Under the pieces are notes generated by a model that was given only the letters and a program-made list of their open reading frames with translations, had not been told where the DNA came from and did no database searches. This document shows, in pieces, positions 18,299-25,866 of a stretch of DNA of 64,000 nucleotides (the stretch's first letter is position 1; each line of letters opens with the position of its first letter). This DNA is from JALYLC01 sp035696365 (GTDB lineage Bacteria > Actinomycetota > Thermoleophilia > Gaiellales > JALYLC01). The stretch lies in the NCBI GenBank assembly GCA_035696365.1, contig DASRQS010000052.1:62001-126000 (forward strand). Reading direction: 5' to 3'. A program made the translations under genes and the position numbers.

Positions 18299-19110
18299 CC
18301 GACGGCGGACGACTGGCCGGTCGCGTCGCACTCGTCACGGGCGGTGGCCGCGGGCTGGGTTTCGCAGTCGCAGAGCGCTACGTGCGCGAGGGCGCCCGCG
18401 TCGCGATCGCGGAGCTCGACGGCGACCGCGCACGCGAGTCCGCTGCGGCACTGGGCGAGGGCGGCCTGGGCGTGCAGTGCGACGTCGCGCGCGCGGACGA
18501 TGTCGAGCGCGCCTTCGACGAGTGCCTCGAGCGCTTCGGCCGCGTCGACATCCTCGTCAACAACGCGGCCGTCGTCGGCCCTGCCGTGAAGCACTTCCTC
18601 GAGCTCGACGAGGCGACCTGGGACCTCGTCGTCGACGCGAACCTCAAGGGCCACTTCCTGTGCAGCGCGCGAGCGGCGCGCCACATGGTCGAGCAGGGCG
18701 CGGGCGTGATCATCAACACCTCGAGCGGAGGCGCGAGCCGCGCACATCGCGGCATGGTCGCCTACGACGCGGCCAAGGGCGGCGTCGAGGCCTTCACGCG
18801 CGCCGTTGCGCTCGATCTGGCGCCGTACGGCGTGCGCTGCGTGTGCATCGTGCCGGGCCTGATGGAGACCTCCGGCACGGGGCCCGCCGCCGAGGAGCGG
18901 GCGCGCGCGACTGCCGCGACGGTGCCGCTCGGACGGCAGGGCACGGGCGTCGACATCGCGGGAGCCGCCGTGTTCCTGGCGAGCGAGGACGCGAGCTACC
19001 TGACCGGATCGTGCGTCTACGTCGACGGCGGCGTGCTCAGCCAGCAGCGCTCGCCGCAGGTCGAGACCTTCCCCCTGGAGCGCTATCCGCGCGTCGGCCG
19101 GCTGGCCTGA
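18295..19110 (+). CDS. Short-chain dehydrogenase/reductase (FabG-like)
   Basis: A 271-residue SDR with TGGGRGLG (15-22), D41 in AELDGD (favouring NAD), NNAA (89-92), S143/S144 and the Y157-K161 pair in YDAAK. ATGA overlap with the acyl-CoA ligase implies one transcript and a shared acyl-CoA or hydroxy-acid pathway. The exact substrate is not predictable. Confidence 0.86.
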   Translation: MTDGGRLAGRVALVTGGGRGLGFAVAERYVREGARVAIAELDGDRARESAAALGEGGLGVQCDVARADDVERAFDECLERFGRVDILVNNAAVVGPAVKHFLELDEATWDLVVDANLKGHFLCSARAARHMVEQGAGVIINTSSGGASRAHRGMVAYDAAKGGVEAFTRAVALDLAPYGVRCVCIVPGLMETSGTGPAAEERARATAATVPLGRQGTGVDIAGAAVFLASEDASYLTGSCVYVDGGVLSQQRSPQVETFPLERYPRVGRLA

Positions 19111-19228
19111 GACCTTCGCTCCGACGGACCCCTCCCCGTCCCTCGGCCGAGGATGTCGCCCTTTCCGCTTTCCTCGGCTTCCTGGGCGGCTCCATCCGGG
19201 GTGCGCTCGGCAAGGTCACCGCCGACAT

Positions 19229-21118
19229 CTAGTCCCCGCTCGGGCGTCCGCCGTGGCAGGCACGAGGTGGCGGGACGTCCAGCGAAGGATTGCGGTCGAA
19301 GAACCCGACGGGCTCGAGCCGGAAGCCCGCGCGCGCGGCCGGCATGATCGGCCAGTCCTCGGGGCGCACGAAATGCGTCGTGCCGGCGGTGTACCAGAGC
19401 ACGACGTCGCGCCCCTCGAGCGCGCGATCCGCGTTGCTCCACTGGGGGAGCCCGACGGTTTCGCTCTGGCCGTACGGGTAGCGGCCCGACGGGTGGCGCT
19501 CCTCGTCGTCGTGGCGCGTGACCCAGAGCGTGTGCCGCGCGAAACCGGCACGCTGCGAGACGCGCGCGTCGGGCTGCGCCAGCAGCGTGGCGACACCGTG
19601 GAGCGGCACCAGCCGGTAGCCGACCTCTCCGCCGAGCCCGTTGCGCCGGTCCGGATTCACGACGTGCCAGACGCGCGCGGCGCGGTCGTCGCTGTCGCGT
19701 CGCGCCTCGGACTCGCGTGAAAGCGGCGTGACGCGCGCGCGGAAGGCATTTCCGACGGGGTTCTGCGGTCCGCGCGGCACGCGCTCGGCCTCCACCTCCC
19801 GCACGCTGTTCTCTGCTCCGTCCACGTCGAGATCGAGGCGGAAGCAAAAGAAATGCTGGTGGTTGGGCGCCGCGAGACCGCGCTCGACGAGCGCGCTCCC
19901 GAGCGGCTGCTCGCCGGGAGCGAGCGCCATCGTGGAGACGATGCCGTGGAGCTGCACCTCGCATTCGATCGAGCCGTCGAGCTGGAGATACCAGCGAAAG
20001 GCGTAGTCGTAATTGCCGACCGTGACCATCGAGTTGACCACGAGGCGACGGGCGCGCCGGACCTCCACGCGGCCCGCGAGCTCGTCGCTGTGCTTCCAGA
20101 GCAGCCCGGCATCCTCCTCATGCAGGCAGATCGCGCTCCGCACGGTGCGCGCGTCTCCGTTCCGGTCGACCAGGTGTGCGTCGAGGTAGCGGATCTCGCC
20201 GACGCAGTCACAGCCGAGCGCGAGCGAGTTCACGCAGCCGCCGAGGCCGTATTCGCCGGCGTCGAAGTAGGTCCGCCAGGCGTGGTCGAGACGGGGCTCG
20301 CCGTAGGGCACGATCATCTCCGCGCAGGAGGCGCGATGCAGCACCGGCCGCCCGTCGAAGCGCACGTCGTGCAGGACGAGGCCCTCCTGTGGATCGATGG
20401 CGACGCGCAGCGACCAGCGGTACCAGCGGACCTCGTTGCCGTCGACGGTGAAGCTGACGCCCTCGGGCTGCGTGATCGCGATCGGCCGCAGGTCGTCGCG
20501 CTCGGCGACGGTGCCCGTGGCATAGGCACCGTTCGCCTCCGGGATCGGCTTGACCTCGGTCTCCTCGAGCTCGAGCACACGGAACTCGTCCACGTCGACG
20601 TACGCGATCAGGCTCTCGATCGGCCGCGCGTAGCCGTTGTCGCCGGGCTGCTCACGCAGGTACGCGACTGCGCGAGCGACGCGACGCCCGCGCTCCACCT
20701 CCAGCCCGAATCCGCCCGAGGCCAGCACGTCGATCTGCACGAGCGACACGTCGTCGATCCCGCGCCGGCGGAGCGCCTCGCGCCAGCCGGGATCGGCGCG
20801 CACCGCCTCCGCGGCCGCCTCGTAGTCCTCGGGCGTGATGGGCGAGCGCGCTCCTGGTACGGCGCGCTGCGAGGCGACCGCGCCGGCGTCCAGATCGCAC
20901 ACGAGCTCGTGCAGGCAGCGCTCGCGATCGACGACGATCGCGAGCGCGCAGCGAGCCGGGCGCGGACCGCCAGCGAGCCATGCGAGGTAGTCGGCCTTGG
21001 CCGGCTCGTGCAGACCGATCGAGACGAAGCGCGCCTCCGGCAGATGGCCGCGCGCCAGCTGGGCGGCGCGGGTGAGCTCGCCGAGCGCCAGGGGCTCGAG
21101 AGGATGCGGCGCTGCCAT
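19229..21118 (-). CDS. Copper-containing primary-amine oxidase
   Basis: A 629-residue TPQ amine oxidase that converts primary amines plus O2 to aldehyde, ammonia and H2O2. The cofactor tyrosine is Y370 in VGNYDYAF, the catalytic base is D286 in YFDAGEYGLG, and the copper histidines are H420 and H422 (NHQHFF) with H582 in THFVRPEDWPIMP. All essential residues are present and the length is normal. A TATCGT hexamer six bases upstream of ATG 21118 suggests a leaderless transcript. The preferred amine is unknown. The 118 bases between its end and the SDR gene hold nothing recognisable. Confidence 0.93.
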   Translation of the reverse strand: MAAPHPLEPLALGELTRAAQLARGHLPEARFVSIGLHEPAKADYLAWLAGGPRPARCALAIVVDRERCLHELVCDLDAGAVASQRAVPGARSPITPEDYEAAAEAVRADPGWREALRRRGIDDVSLVQIDVLASGGFGLEVERGRRVARAVAYLREQPGDNGYARPIESLIAYVDVDEFRVLELEETEVKPIPEANGAYATGTVAERDDLRPIAITQPEGVSFTVDGNEVRWYRWSLRVAIDPQEGLVLHDVRFDGRPVLHRASCAEMIVPYGEPRLDHAWRTYFDAGEYGLGGCVNSLALGCDCVGEIRYLDAHLVDRNGDARTVRSAICLHEEDAGLLWKHSDELAGRVEVRRARRLVVNSMVTVGNYDYAFRWYLQLDGSIECEVQLHGIVSTMALAPGEQPLGSALVERGLAAPNHQHFFCFRLDLDVDGAENSVREVEAERVPRGPQNPVGNAFRARVTPLSRESEARRDSDDRAARVWHVVNPDRRNGLGGEVGYRLVPLHGVATLLAQPDARVSQRAGFARHTLWVTRHDDEERHPSGRYPYGQSETVGLPQWSNADRALEGRDVVLWYTAGTTHFVRPEDWPIMPAARAGFRLEPVGFFDRNPSLDVPPPRACHGGRPSGD

Positions 21119-21124
21119 GCCGCG

Positions 21125-21130
21125 ACGATA
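21125..21130 (-). promoter_or_regulatory. -10 hexamer (TATCGT) of a leaderless promoter for the amine oxidase
   Basis: On the minus strand TATCGT is followed by CGCGGC and then the ATG at 21118. There is no ribosome-binding sequence before the start. Confidence 0.5.
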
Positions 21131-21146
21131 CCTAGGGCGGCTGATC

Positions 21147-21812
21147 CTAGACGGGCTTGCCCGCCCGCAGCTCCGGGTGGTGGCGCAGCTGACGCTCGTC
21201 GAGGTCGTCCAGCTCGCGCGAGCGCACGACCGCCGGCCGCTCCCCCACGCGCTCGTAGTGCTCGCGCACGCGCGCGGCGCCCAGTTGGTAGCCGCCGCGA
21301 ATGTAGTTCTCCCAGCCGACCAGCATGTAGAGGTAGAGGTCGGCGACGGAGAAGGCCTCGCCGAGGCACCAGGGCCCGAGCGCCAGCTCGCGCTCGAGGT
21401 ACGCGCCGTTGGCGTCCATCTGCTCGCGCCCGCGAGCGCGCACGGCCGCCTCGGCCTCTCGCTCCGGGTCCTGGGCGGGCTTCCTCATGATCGGCCACCA
21501 GGCGGGATGCAACGTGTCGGCCAGCCACAGAATCCAGCGATACAAGTCTGCGCGCCCGGCAGTGCCGGCGACCGGACCCAGAGCAGGAAAGCGATCCGCG
21601 AGATAGAGCAGCACGGCTCCCGTCTCGTACACGCTCACGTCGCCCTCACGCAGCGCGGGCACGCGCTTGAGCGGGTTGACCTCGGCGAAGCTCGCCGGCT
21701 CGTCTCGGCGGCGGGGATGGATGTTGACGGCCTCGTACTCCGCCCCCGACTCCTCGAGCGCCATGCGCGCGGCGAACGACGCGCTCCCTGTGATCTGGAA
21801 GAGCTCGATCAT
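21147..21812 (-). CDS. Glutathione S-transferase family protein
   Basis: A 221-residue protein with an N-terminal thioredoxin-like domain (MIELFQITGSASFAARMAL, NPLKRVPAL with the cis-proline, and the ETGAVLLYLADRF glutathione-binding block) and a helical C-terminal domain. A serine in the first loop is the likely thiol-stabilising residue. A GGAGGTG site precedes ATG 21812. As actinobacteria rarely use glutathione, the thiol co-substrate is uncertain. Confidence 0.87.
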   Translation of the reverse strand: MIELFQITGSASFAARMALEESGAEYEAVNIHPRRRDEPASFAEVNPLKRVPALREGDVSVYETGAVLLYLADRFPALGPVAGTAGRADLYRWILWLADTLHPAWWPIMRKPAQDPEREAEAAVRARGREQMDANGAYLERELALGPWCLGEAFSVADLYLYMLVGWENYIRGGYQLGAARVREHYERVGERPAVVRSRELDDLDERQLRHHPELRAGKPV

Positions 21813-21882
21813 TGGATGCCCACCTCCGAGTTGGCCGCTTCCGTTGCGCCTGCAACCTATCGATCGCGTCCCGCCGGGGGCG

Positions 21883-23292
21883 TCAGGCGCCGAGCAGCTC
21901 GGTGAGCAGCTCGCCCAGCGCGCTCAGGCCGGCCTCGAAATCGTGCTCGGGCAAGGCGCCATACCCGAGCACGATGCCCTCGCGGGGAGCGCGGCCGCCG
22001 GCATACGCAGATGCGAGCGAGTGGAGCTCGATCGATCGGCGCGCGGCCTCGTCGACCAGGCTCGAGGCGCTCGGACCTCCTTCCGGCAGCTCCAGCAGCA
22101 TTCCCAGGCCCGCGGAGATCCCGGCCGGCGCCAGGACCGGCGCACTCCGGGCCAGCATCTCCAGCACGCGATCGCGACGTGCGCGATAGCGAGCCCGCAT
22201 GCGGCGCACGTGACGCTCGTAGCCGCCCGAGCGCAGCAACTGGCAGAGCGCGACCTGCTCGAGCGCGGAGACGTGCACGTCCTCGGCGCTACGGAGGCTC
22301 ACGATCGGCTCGAGCAGTCTCGGCGGCACGACGATCCAGGCCAGCCGCAGGCCGGGCGCGAGCGTCTTGCTCGACGTGCCGCCGTAGACGACGCGCTCGG
22401 GCGCGAGCGCCTGCAACGCGCCGACCGGCTGGCGGTCGTAGCGGAACTCGCCGTCGTAGTCGTCCTCGACGATCAGGCCGCCGGTCTCGTTGGCCCAGGC
22501 GATCGCCGAGGCGCGGCGCTCGCGATGCAGGACGACGCCCATGGGGAACTGATGGGACGGGGACAGGACCGCGCCCGCGGCGCCCGCGTCGAGCAGGTCC
22601 GTGCGCGCCCCGCGCGCATCGACCGGCAGCGGCTGCAGCGAGAGCGCCGCCGCCATGGCCACGGCGCGGTGCTGCTCCGCGCACGGATCTTCCATCGCGA
22701 TCGTGCGCGCCCCCTCCAGCCGCAGGGCGCGGGCAGCCAGCGAGAGCCCATGCCGGAAGCCCGCGCAAACGATCACGAGCTCCGGGTCGGCTCGCACGCC
22801 GCGAGCTCGGGCGAGATACCAGGCGAGCTGCTCGCGCAGATCGCGCCGACCCCGCGGATCGCCGTAGCCGAGGCTCGCGGCCGGCAGGCCGCGAAGGCCC
22901 TGCCGCAGCGCACTCATCCAGAGCGCCTGCGGGAACGAGGTGAGGTCGGGGAGGCCCGGGCTGAAGCTGAAGCGCGGGGCGCGCACGGACGGCTCGAGCG
23001 GCGGCACGCGCTGCACGCCGGCGAGCGAGACGTCGGCGACCCAAGTGCCGGCGCCGTGCCGCGCATCGAGGTAGCCCTCGGCCGTGAGTTGCGCGAAGGC
23101 CTCGACGACGGTCCCGCGCGAGAGTCCGAGGTCGCCCGCGAGCGCGCGCGTGGACGGCAGCCGCGTGCCGGCGGCCAGCCGGCCCTCGCGGATCGCTGCG
23201 CGCAGAGCGTGCTCGAGCGCGGCGTGCCTGGAGCCTGACGCGGTCAGCGCGAGGTGCAGGTCGGGCCCCGAAGTGGTCCAGTTTTGCTTCAT
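21883..23292 (-). CDS. MocR/PdxR-type regulator (GntR HTH fused to an aminotransferase fold)
   Basis: A 469-residue two-domain regulator: a GntR winged helix at residues 20-85 (AGTRLPSTRALAGDLGLSRG) and a fold type I aminotransferase domain at 110-460 with the PLP lysine K309 in GGTSSKTLAPGLRLAW. MocR proteins bind PLP and control vitamin B6 or amino-sugar genes. An inverted repeat straddles its start codon, and an AhpD-SIS operon diverges from it, so that operon is the probable target. It resembles PdxR, but there are no pdxS/pdxT genes next to it. Confidence 0.9.
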   Translation of the reverse strand: MKQNWTTSGPDLHLALTASGSRHAALEHALRAAIREGRLAAGTRLPSTRALAGDLGLSRGTVVEAFAQLTAEGYLDARHGAGTWVADVSLAGVQRVPPLEPSVRAPRFSFSPGLPDLTSFPQALWMSALRQGLRGLPAASLGYGDPRGRRDLREQLAWYLARARGVRADPELVIVCAGFRHGLSLAARALRLEGARTIAMEDPCAEQHRAVAMAAALSLQPLPVDARGARTDLLDAGAAGAVLSPSHQFPMGVVLHRERRASAIAWANETGGLIVEDDYDGEFRYDRQPVGALQALAPERVVYGGTSSKTLAPGLRLAWIVVPPRLLEPIVSLRSAEDVHVSALEQVALCQLLRSGGYERHVRRMRARYRARRDRVLEMLARSAPVLAPAGISAGLGMLLELPEGGPSASSLVDEAARRSIELHSLASAYAGGRAPREGIVLGYGALPEHDFEAGLSALGELLTELLGA

Positions 23293-23320
23293 CTGAATGG
23301 CTCTTTCTCCTGGATCACTT
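23271..23320. promoter_or_regulatory. Inverted repeat flanking the MocR start (operator candidate)
   Basis: AAGTGGTCCAG (23271-23281) and CTGGATCACTT (23310-23320) are reverse complements at 10 of 11 positions, 28 bases apart. One arm is inside the first codons of the MocR gene, the other just downstream of its likely -10 box (TAGACT, 23328-23323 on the minus strand). MocR proteins bind paired half-sites at such distances, so autoregulation is a reasonable inference. Confidence 0.5.
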
Positions 23321-23326
23321 CGAGTC

Positions 23327-23332
23327 TACGCT
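23327..23332 (+). promoter_or_regulatory. -10 hexamer (TACGCT) of a leaderless promoter for the AhpD-SIS operon
   Basis: TACGCT is followed by six bases and ATG 23339. It overlaps by two bases the TAGACT hexamer of the divergent MocR gene. Confidence 0.5.
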
Positions 23333-23338
23333 GCCCGC

Positions 23339-23779
23339 ATGATCACATCGCGCATTCCCCTCCACTCCGCCGCTCCGGGCGTCTACGGAGCCATCGAGTC
23401 GCTCGACGACAGCGCGCAGTTCGACCCCGCGCTGCGCGAGCTCGTGCGCATCCGCGCCTCGCAGATCAACGGCTGCGGCTACTGCGTCGACTACCACTCG
23501 CGCGACGCACAGCGCGCCGGCGAGCAGGACCGTCGCATCTTCGCGCTGACGACGTGGCGCGAGAGCCCGTTCTTCGCCGAGCGCGAGCGCGCCGCGCTCG
23601 AGCTGACCGAGGCGCTCACGCGCATGCCCGAGGGCGGCGTGCCCGACGCGACCTACGAACGCGCAGCCGACCAGTTCACCGAGGCCGAACTGGGACAGCT
23701 GATGGGCGTCATCATCGCCATCAACGCCTGGAATCGCGTGGGCGTGGGCACGGGCCTGCAGCCCGAGGTGGCGGCATGA
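23339..23779 (+). CDS. Carboxymuconolactone decarboxylase/AhpD-like family protein
   Basis: A 146-residue helical protein with the AhpD active-site pattern: E34, C46 and C49 in CGYC, and H53. Such proteins are alkylhydroperoxidases or thiol reductases. ATG 23339 is favoured over 23297 because the leaderless hexamer TACGCT sits six bases upstream. Its stop overlaps the SIS-domain gene (ATGA). The link to an amino-sugar enzyme and a MocR regulator is unusual and does not point to peroxide defence. Confidence 0.85.
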   Translation: MITSRIPLHSAAPGVYGAIESLDDSAQFDPALRELVRIRASQINGCGYCVDYHSRDAQRAGEQDRRIFALTTWRESPFFAERERAALELTEALTRMPEGGVPDATYERAADQFTEAELGQLMGVIIAINAWNRVGVGTGLQPEVAA

Positions 23780-24876
23780 CCCCCGAGCTGCGCAGCGGGC
23801 CGCCGTGGATCATGGACGAGATGATCAAGGCCCAGGTCGGCCTGGCCGGCATTGCCATGCCCGGCGCGGAGGAGATCGCCGCCGCGGTCGCGCAGGCGGC
23901 GGACGGCCGGTCGCCAGTCGTGGTCACCGGCTGCGGCACCTCGGAGCACGGCGCCCTGGCGGTCGCCGAGCAGATCAGCGAGGCGCTGCGCGCCACCGGC
24001 TCCTCCGCGCGCGCGGAGCCGCGCCAGGCGCTCGACGCTGCCTTCGATCCGCGCGAGGGCGGGATCTGCATCGGCGTCTCGCACGAGGGGACGACGCGGG
24101 CGACGGTGCTCGCGCTCGAGGCGGCCAGAGCCGCAGGAGCGATCACGGCGAGCATCGGCGCGCAGGCGGACTCGCCGCTCGCACACGGCGCCGACCACGC
24201 GCTCACGACCCCGCTGGTGGACGGCTCCTGGTGCCATACCGTCGCCTACACGAGCGCCATCCAGGCGGGAGCGGCGATCGCGCGCGCGGTTGCGGGCGGC
24301 GGCGCCGATGCGGGGTCGGCCATCCCCGCGACGCTGGCGCTGCGCGGCCGCATCGACGCGCTCGCCGAACGCGTTCACGGCGCGACCCGCATCCTCGCCG
24401 TCGGGCTCGGCACGGACCTGATCACGGCGCGGGAGCTCGCGCTGAAGATCGAGGAAGGAGCGCGCATCCCCGCGACGGCGCTGCATCTGGAGTCGCTCCT
24501 GCACGGCCATCTCGCCGGCTGCGACGCCGGCAAGACGGCTCTCGTCCTGTTCGCAGCCGACCCCCGTCCGGGACAGCGCCGCGATTGGCGTCTCGGCTGC
24601 GCGGCGGGCGCGGCAGGCGTCATCGGCATCCCCACGATCGCGATCGGTGGCGAGGGGGCGCTGGAGGGACTGCCCGAGTCCGTCGGACAATTGACCGTGC
24701 CTCAGGCCGGCCAGGGCGAGCCCGTGGCCCATGCGCTGCTGACCGGTGCCGTGGCCCTGCAGTTGCTCACGCTCGCGCTCGCGCAGCTCGAAGGGGTCAA
24801 TCCCGACCTGATCCGCCGAGAGCAGGCTCCCTACCGCGAGGCCGCCGCCCTGGCGGAGAATCGCGCCGACTGGTAG
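23776..24876 (+). CDS. Double SIS-domain protein (GlmS isomerase/AgaS-like)
   Basis: A 366-residue protein with two sugar isomerase (SIS) domains, VVTGCGTSEHGALAVAEQI near residue 45 and ILAVGLGTDLITARELALK near residue 205, like the isomerase half of GlmS but without the glutaminase domain. It probably isomerises, deaminates or binds a phosphosugar. The C-terminus EGVNPDLIRREQAPYREAA is the usual GlmS-like tail. Translationally coupled to the AhpD-like gene; regulation by the divergent MocR is inferred. Confidence 0.85.
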   Translation: MTPELRSGPPWIMDEMIKAQVGLAGIAMPGAEEIAAAVAQAADGRSPVVVTGCGTSEHGALAVAEQISEALRATGSSARAEPRQALDAAFDPREGGICIGVSHEGTTRATVLALEAARAAGAITASIGAQADSPLAHGADHALTTPLVDGSWCHTVAYTSAIQAGAAIARAVAGGGADAGSAIPATLALRGRIDALAERVHGATRILAVGLGTDLITARELALKIEEGARIPATALHLESLLHGHLAGCDAGKTALVLFAADPRPGQRRDWRLGCAAGAAGVIGIPTIAIGGEGALEGLPESVGQLTVPQAGQGEPVAHALLTGAVALQLLTLALAQLEGVNPDLIRREQAPYREAAALAENRADW

Positions 24877-24888
24877 CGCCCGAGTGGG

Positions 24889-25833
24889 CTACCCACTGAC
24901 GGGCGGGCGGATCTGCCGCGGCGAATTGAACGCGACATAGCGGTTCACCATGAAATGCGCCGCGGCCGTCATGGAGACGTTCAGCGTGCGCAGCGTGCTG
25001 CGCTCGAGCGTGACCGTGTACCAGGCGGGGGTCGTCGGCTCGAACATCGAGAAGCGCACGATCTGCCGTCCACCCAGCCGGCCTCCGCCCAGCAGGTTCA
25101 CGTCGTAGGCGCCGGCACCCCACGGCGGAGAGGGCATCACCAGCGGAGGGTTCTGCAGCGATCGCTTCCAGCCGCCCCCGACCACCAGGTCCCAGCGCAT
25201 CTTGCCGATCACCACGCCGGCGTCGCCGGCCGAGCTGCGGTAGCTGAGGCGATCCGGGGCCTCTGTGCGCCACACACTCGTATCCGTCACGCGCGGTCCG
25301 CTTGACAACCGCTCGTCGTAGACGACGCCGCGCAGCGACCTGAACACGCGCTCGGCACCGCGCAGGAGGGGCGCGGCCGAGACCGGCCAGTGCTCGGGGA
25401 GTGCGAAGACCACCGTCGAGGGTGAGCGGCCGCGACCGCTCAGCGTCAGCGAGACGCGCCGCGGGGGCGAGCTCGCGCGTGTCGACGAGGCGTAGCAGCC
25501 AGGTCCGCACGGGCCGGCCACGGGTAGCTGCCGCCCGGCGACGGCGAAGCGCACCCGCAGGCCCGTGAGCCCCGTCCCGTCACTGGCGACGATGGTGCCC
25601 GTGAGCCGTAGCTGCGATCCCGCTCGCCGCGCGGCGAGTGCCACGGCGAGGTCGCCATGGCCCTGCGCCAGCACGAGCGCACCGCGCGGAGGCCGCGGCG
25701 GCGTGCCGCTGCGGACGGCGGCCGGCGGGATGGTCGGCACCTTCACGCCGCTCGAGGAGCCGCTCGATGCGACCACCACCGCGACGGCGGCGACCACCGC
25801 CAGCAGCGCCCCGAATACGAGCAGCAGCCGCAT
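24889..25833 (-). CDS. Secreted or membrane-anchored protein of unknown function
   Basis: A 314-residue protein with an N-terminal hydrophobic helix (residues 2-25, MRLLLVFGALLAVVAAVAVV), an immunoglobulin-like stretch with a two-cysteine segment (CGPGC), and a C-terminal half resembling outer lipoprotein LolA/LppX-like beta sheets (FRSLRGVVYDERL, RWDLVVGGGWKRS, WYTVTLERSTLRT). I do not recognise a named family. It acts outside the membrane. TAAAGT seven bases before ATG 25833 suggests a leaderless transcript, divergent from the cyclic-di-GMP gene. Confidence 0.68.
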   Translation of the reverse strand: MRLLLVFGALLAVVAAVAVVVASSGSSSGVKVPTIPPAAVRSGTPPRPPRGALVLAQGHGDLAVALAARRAGSQLRLTGTIVASDGTGLTGLRVRFAVAGRQLPVAGPCGPGCYASSTRASSPPRRVSLTLSGRGRSPSTVVFALPEHWPVSAAPLLRGAERVFRSLRGVVYDERLSSGPRVTDTSVWRTEAPDRLSYRSSAGDAGVVIGKMRWDLVVGGGWKRSLQNPPLVMPSPPWGAGAYDVNLLGGGRLGGRQIVRFSMFEPTTPAWYTVTLERSTLRTLNVSMTAAAHFMVNRYVAFNSPRQIRPPVSG

Positions 25834-25840
25834 GCCGCGC

Positions 25841-25846
25841 ACTTTA
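25841..25846 (-). promoter_or_regulatory. -10 hexamer (TAAAGT) of a leaderless promoter for the secreted protein gene
   Basis: Minus-strand TAAAGT is followed by seven bases and ATG 25833. No Shine-Dalgarno sequence is present. Confidence 0.5.
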
Positions 25847-25866
25847 GAAGCTCTCAGGAAGTGCCG

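Noticed and set aside
19111..19228. Short ORF with a LGFLGGSIRGALGKVTADI ending
   Set aside because: Hydrophobic stretch without start signal or recognisable family; probably chance in the gap between the SDR and amine oxidase genes.
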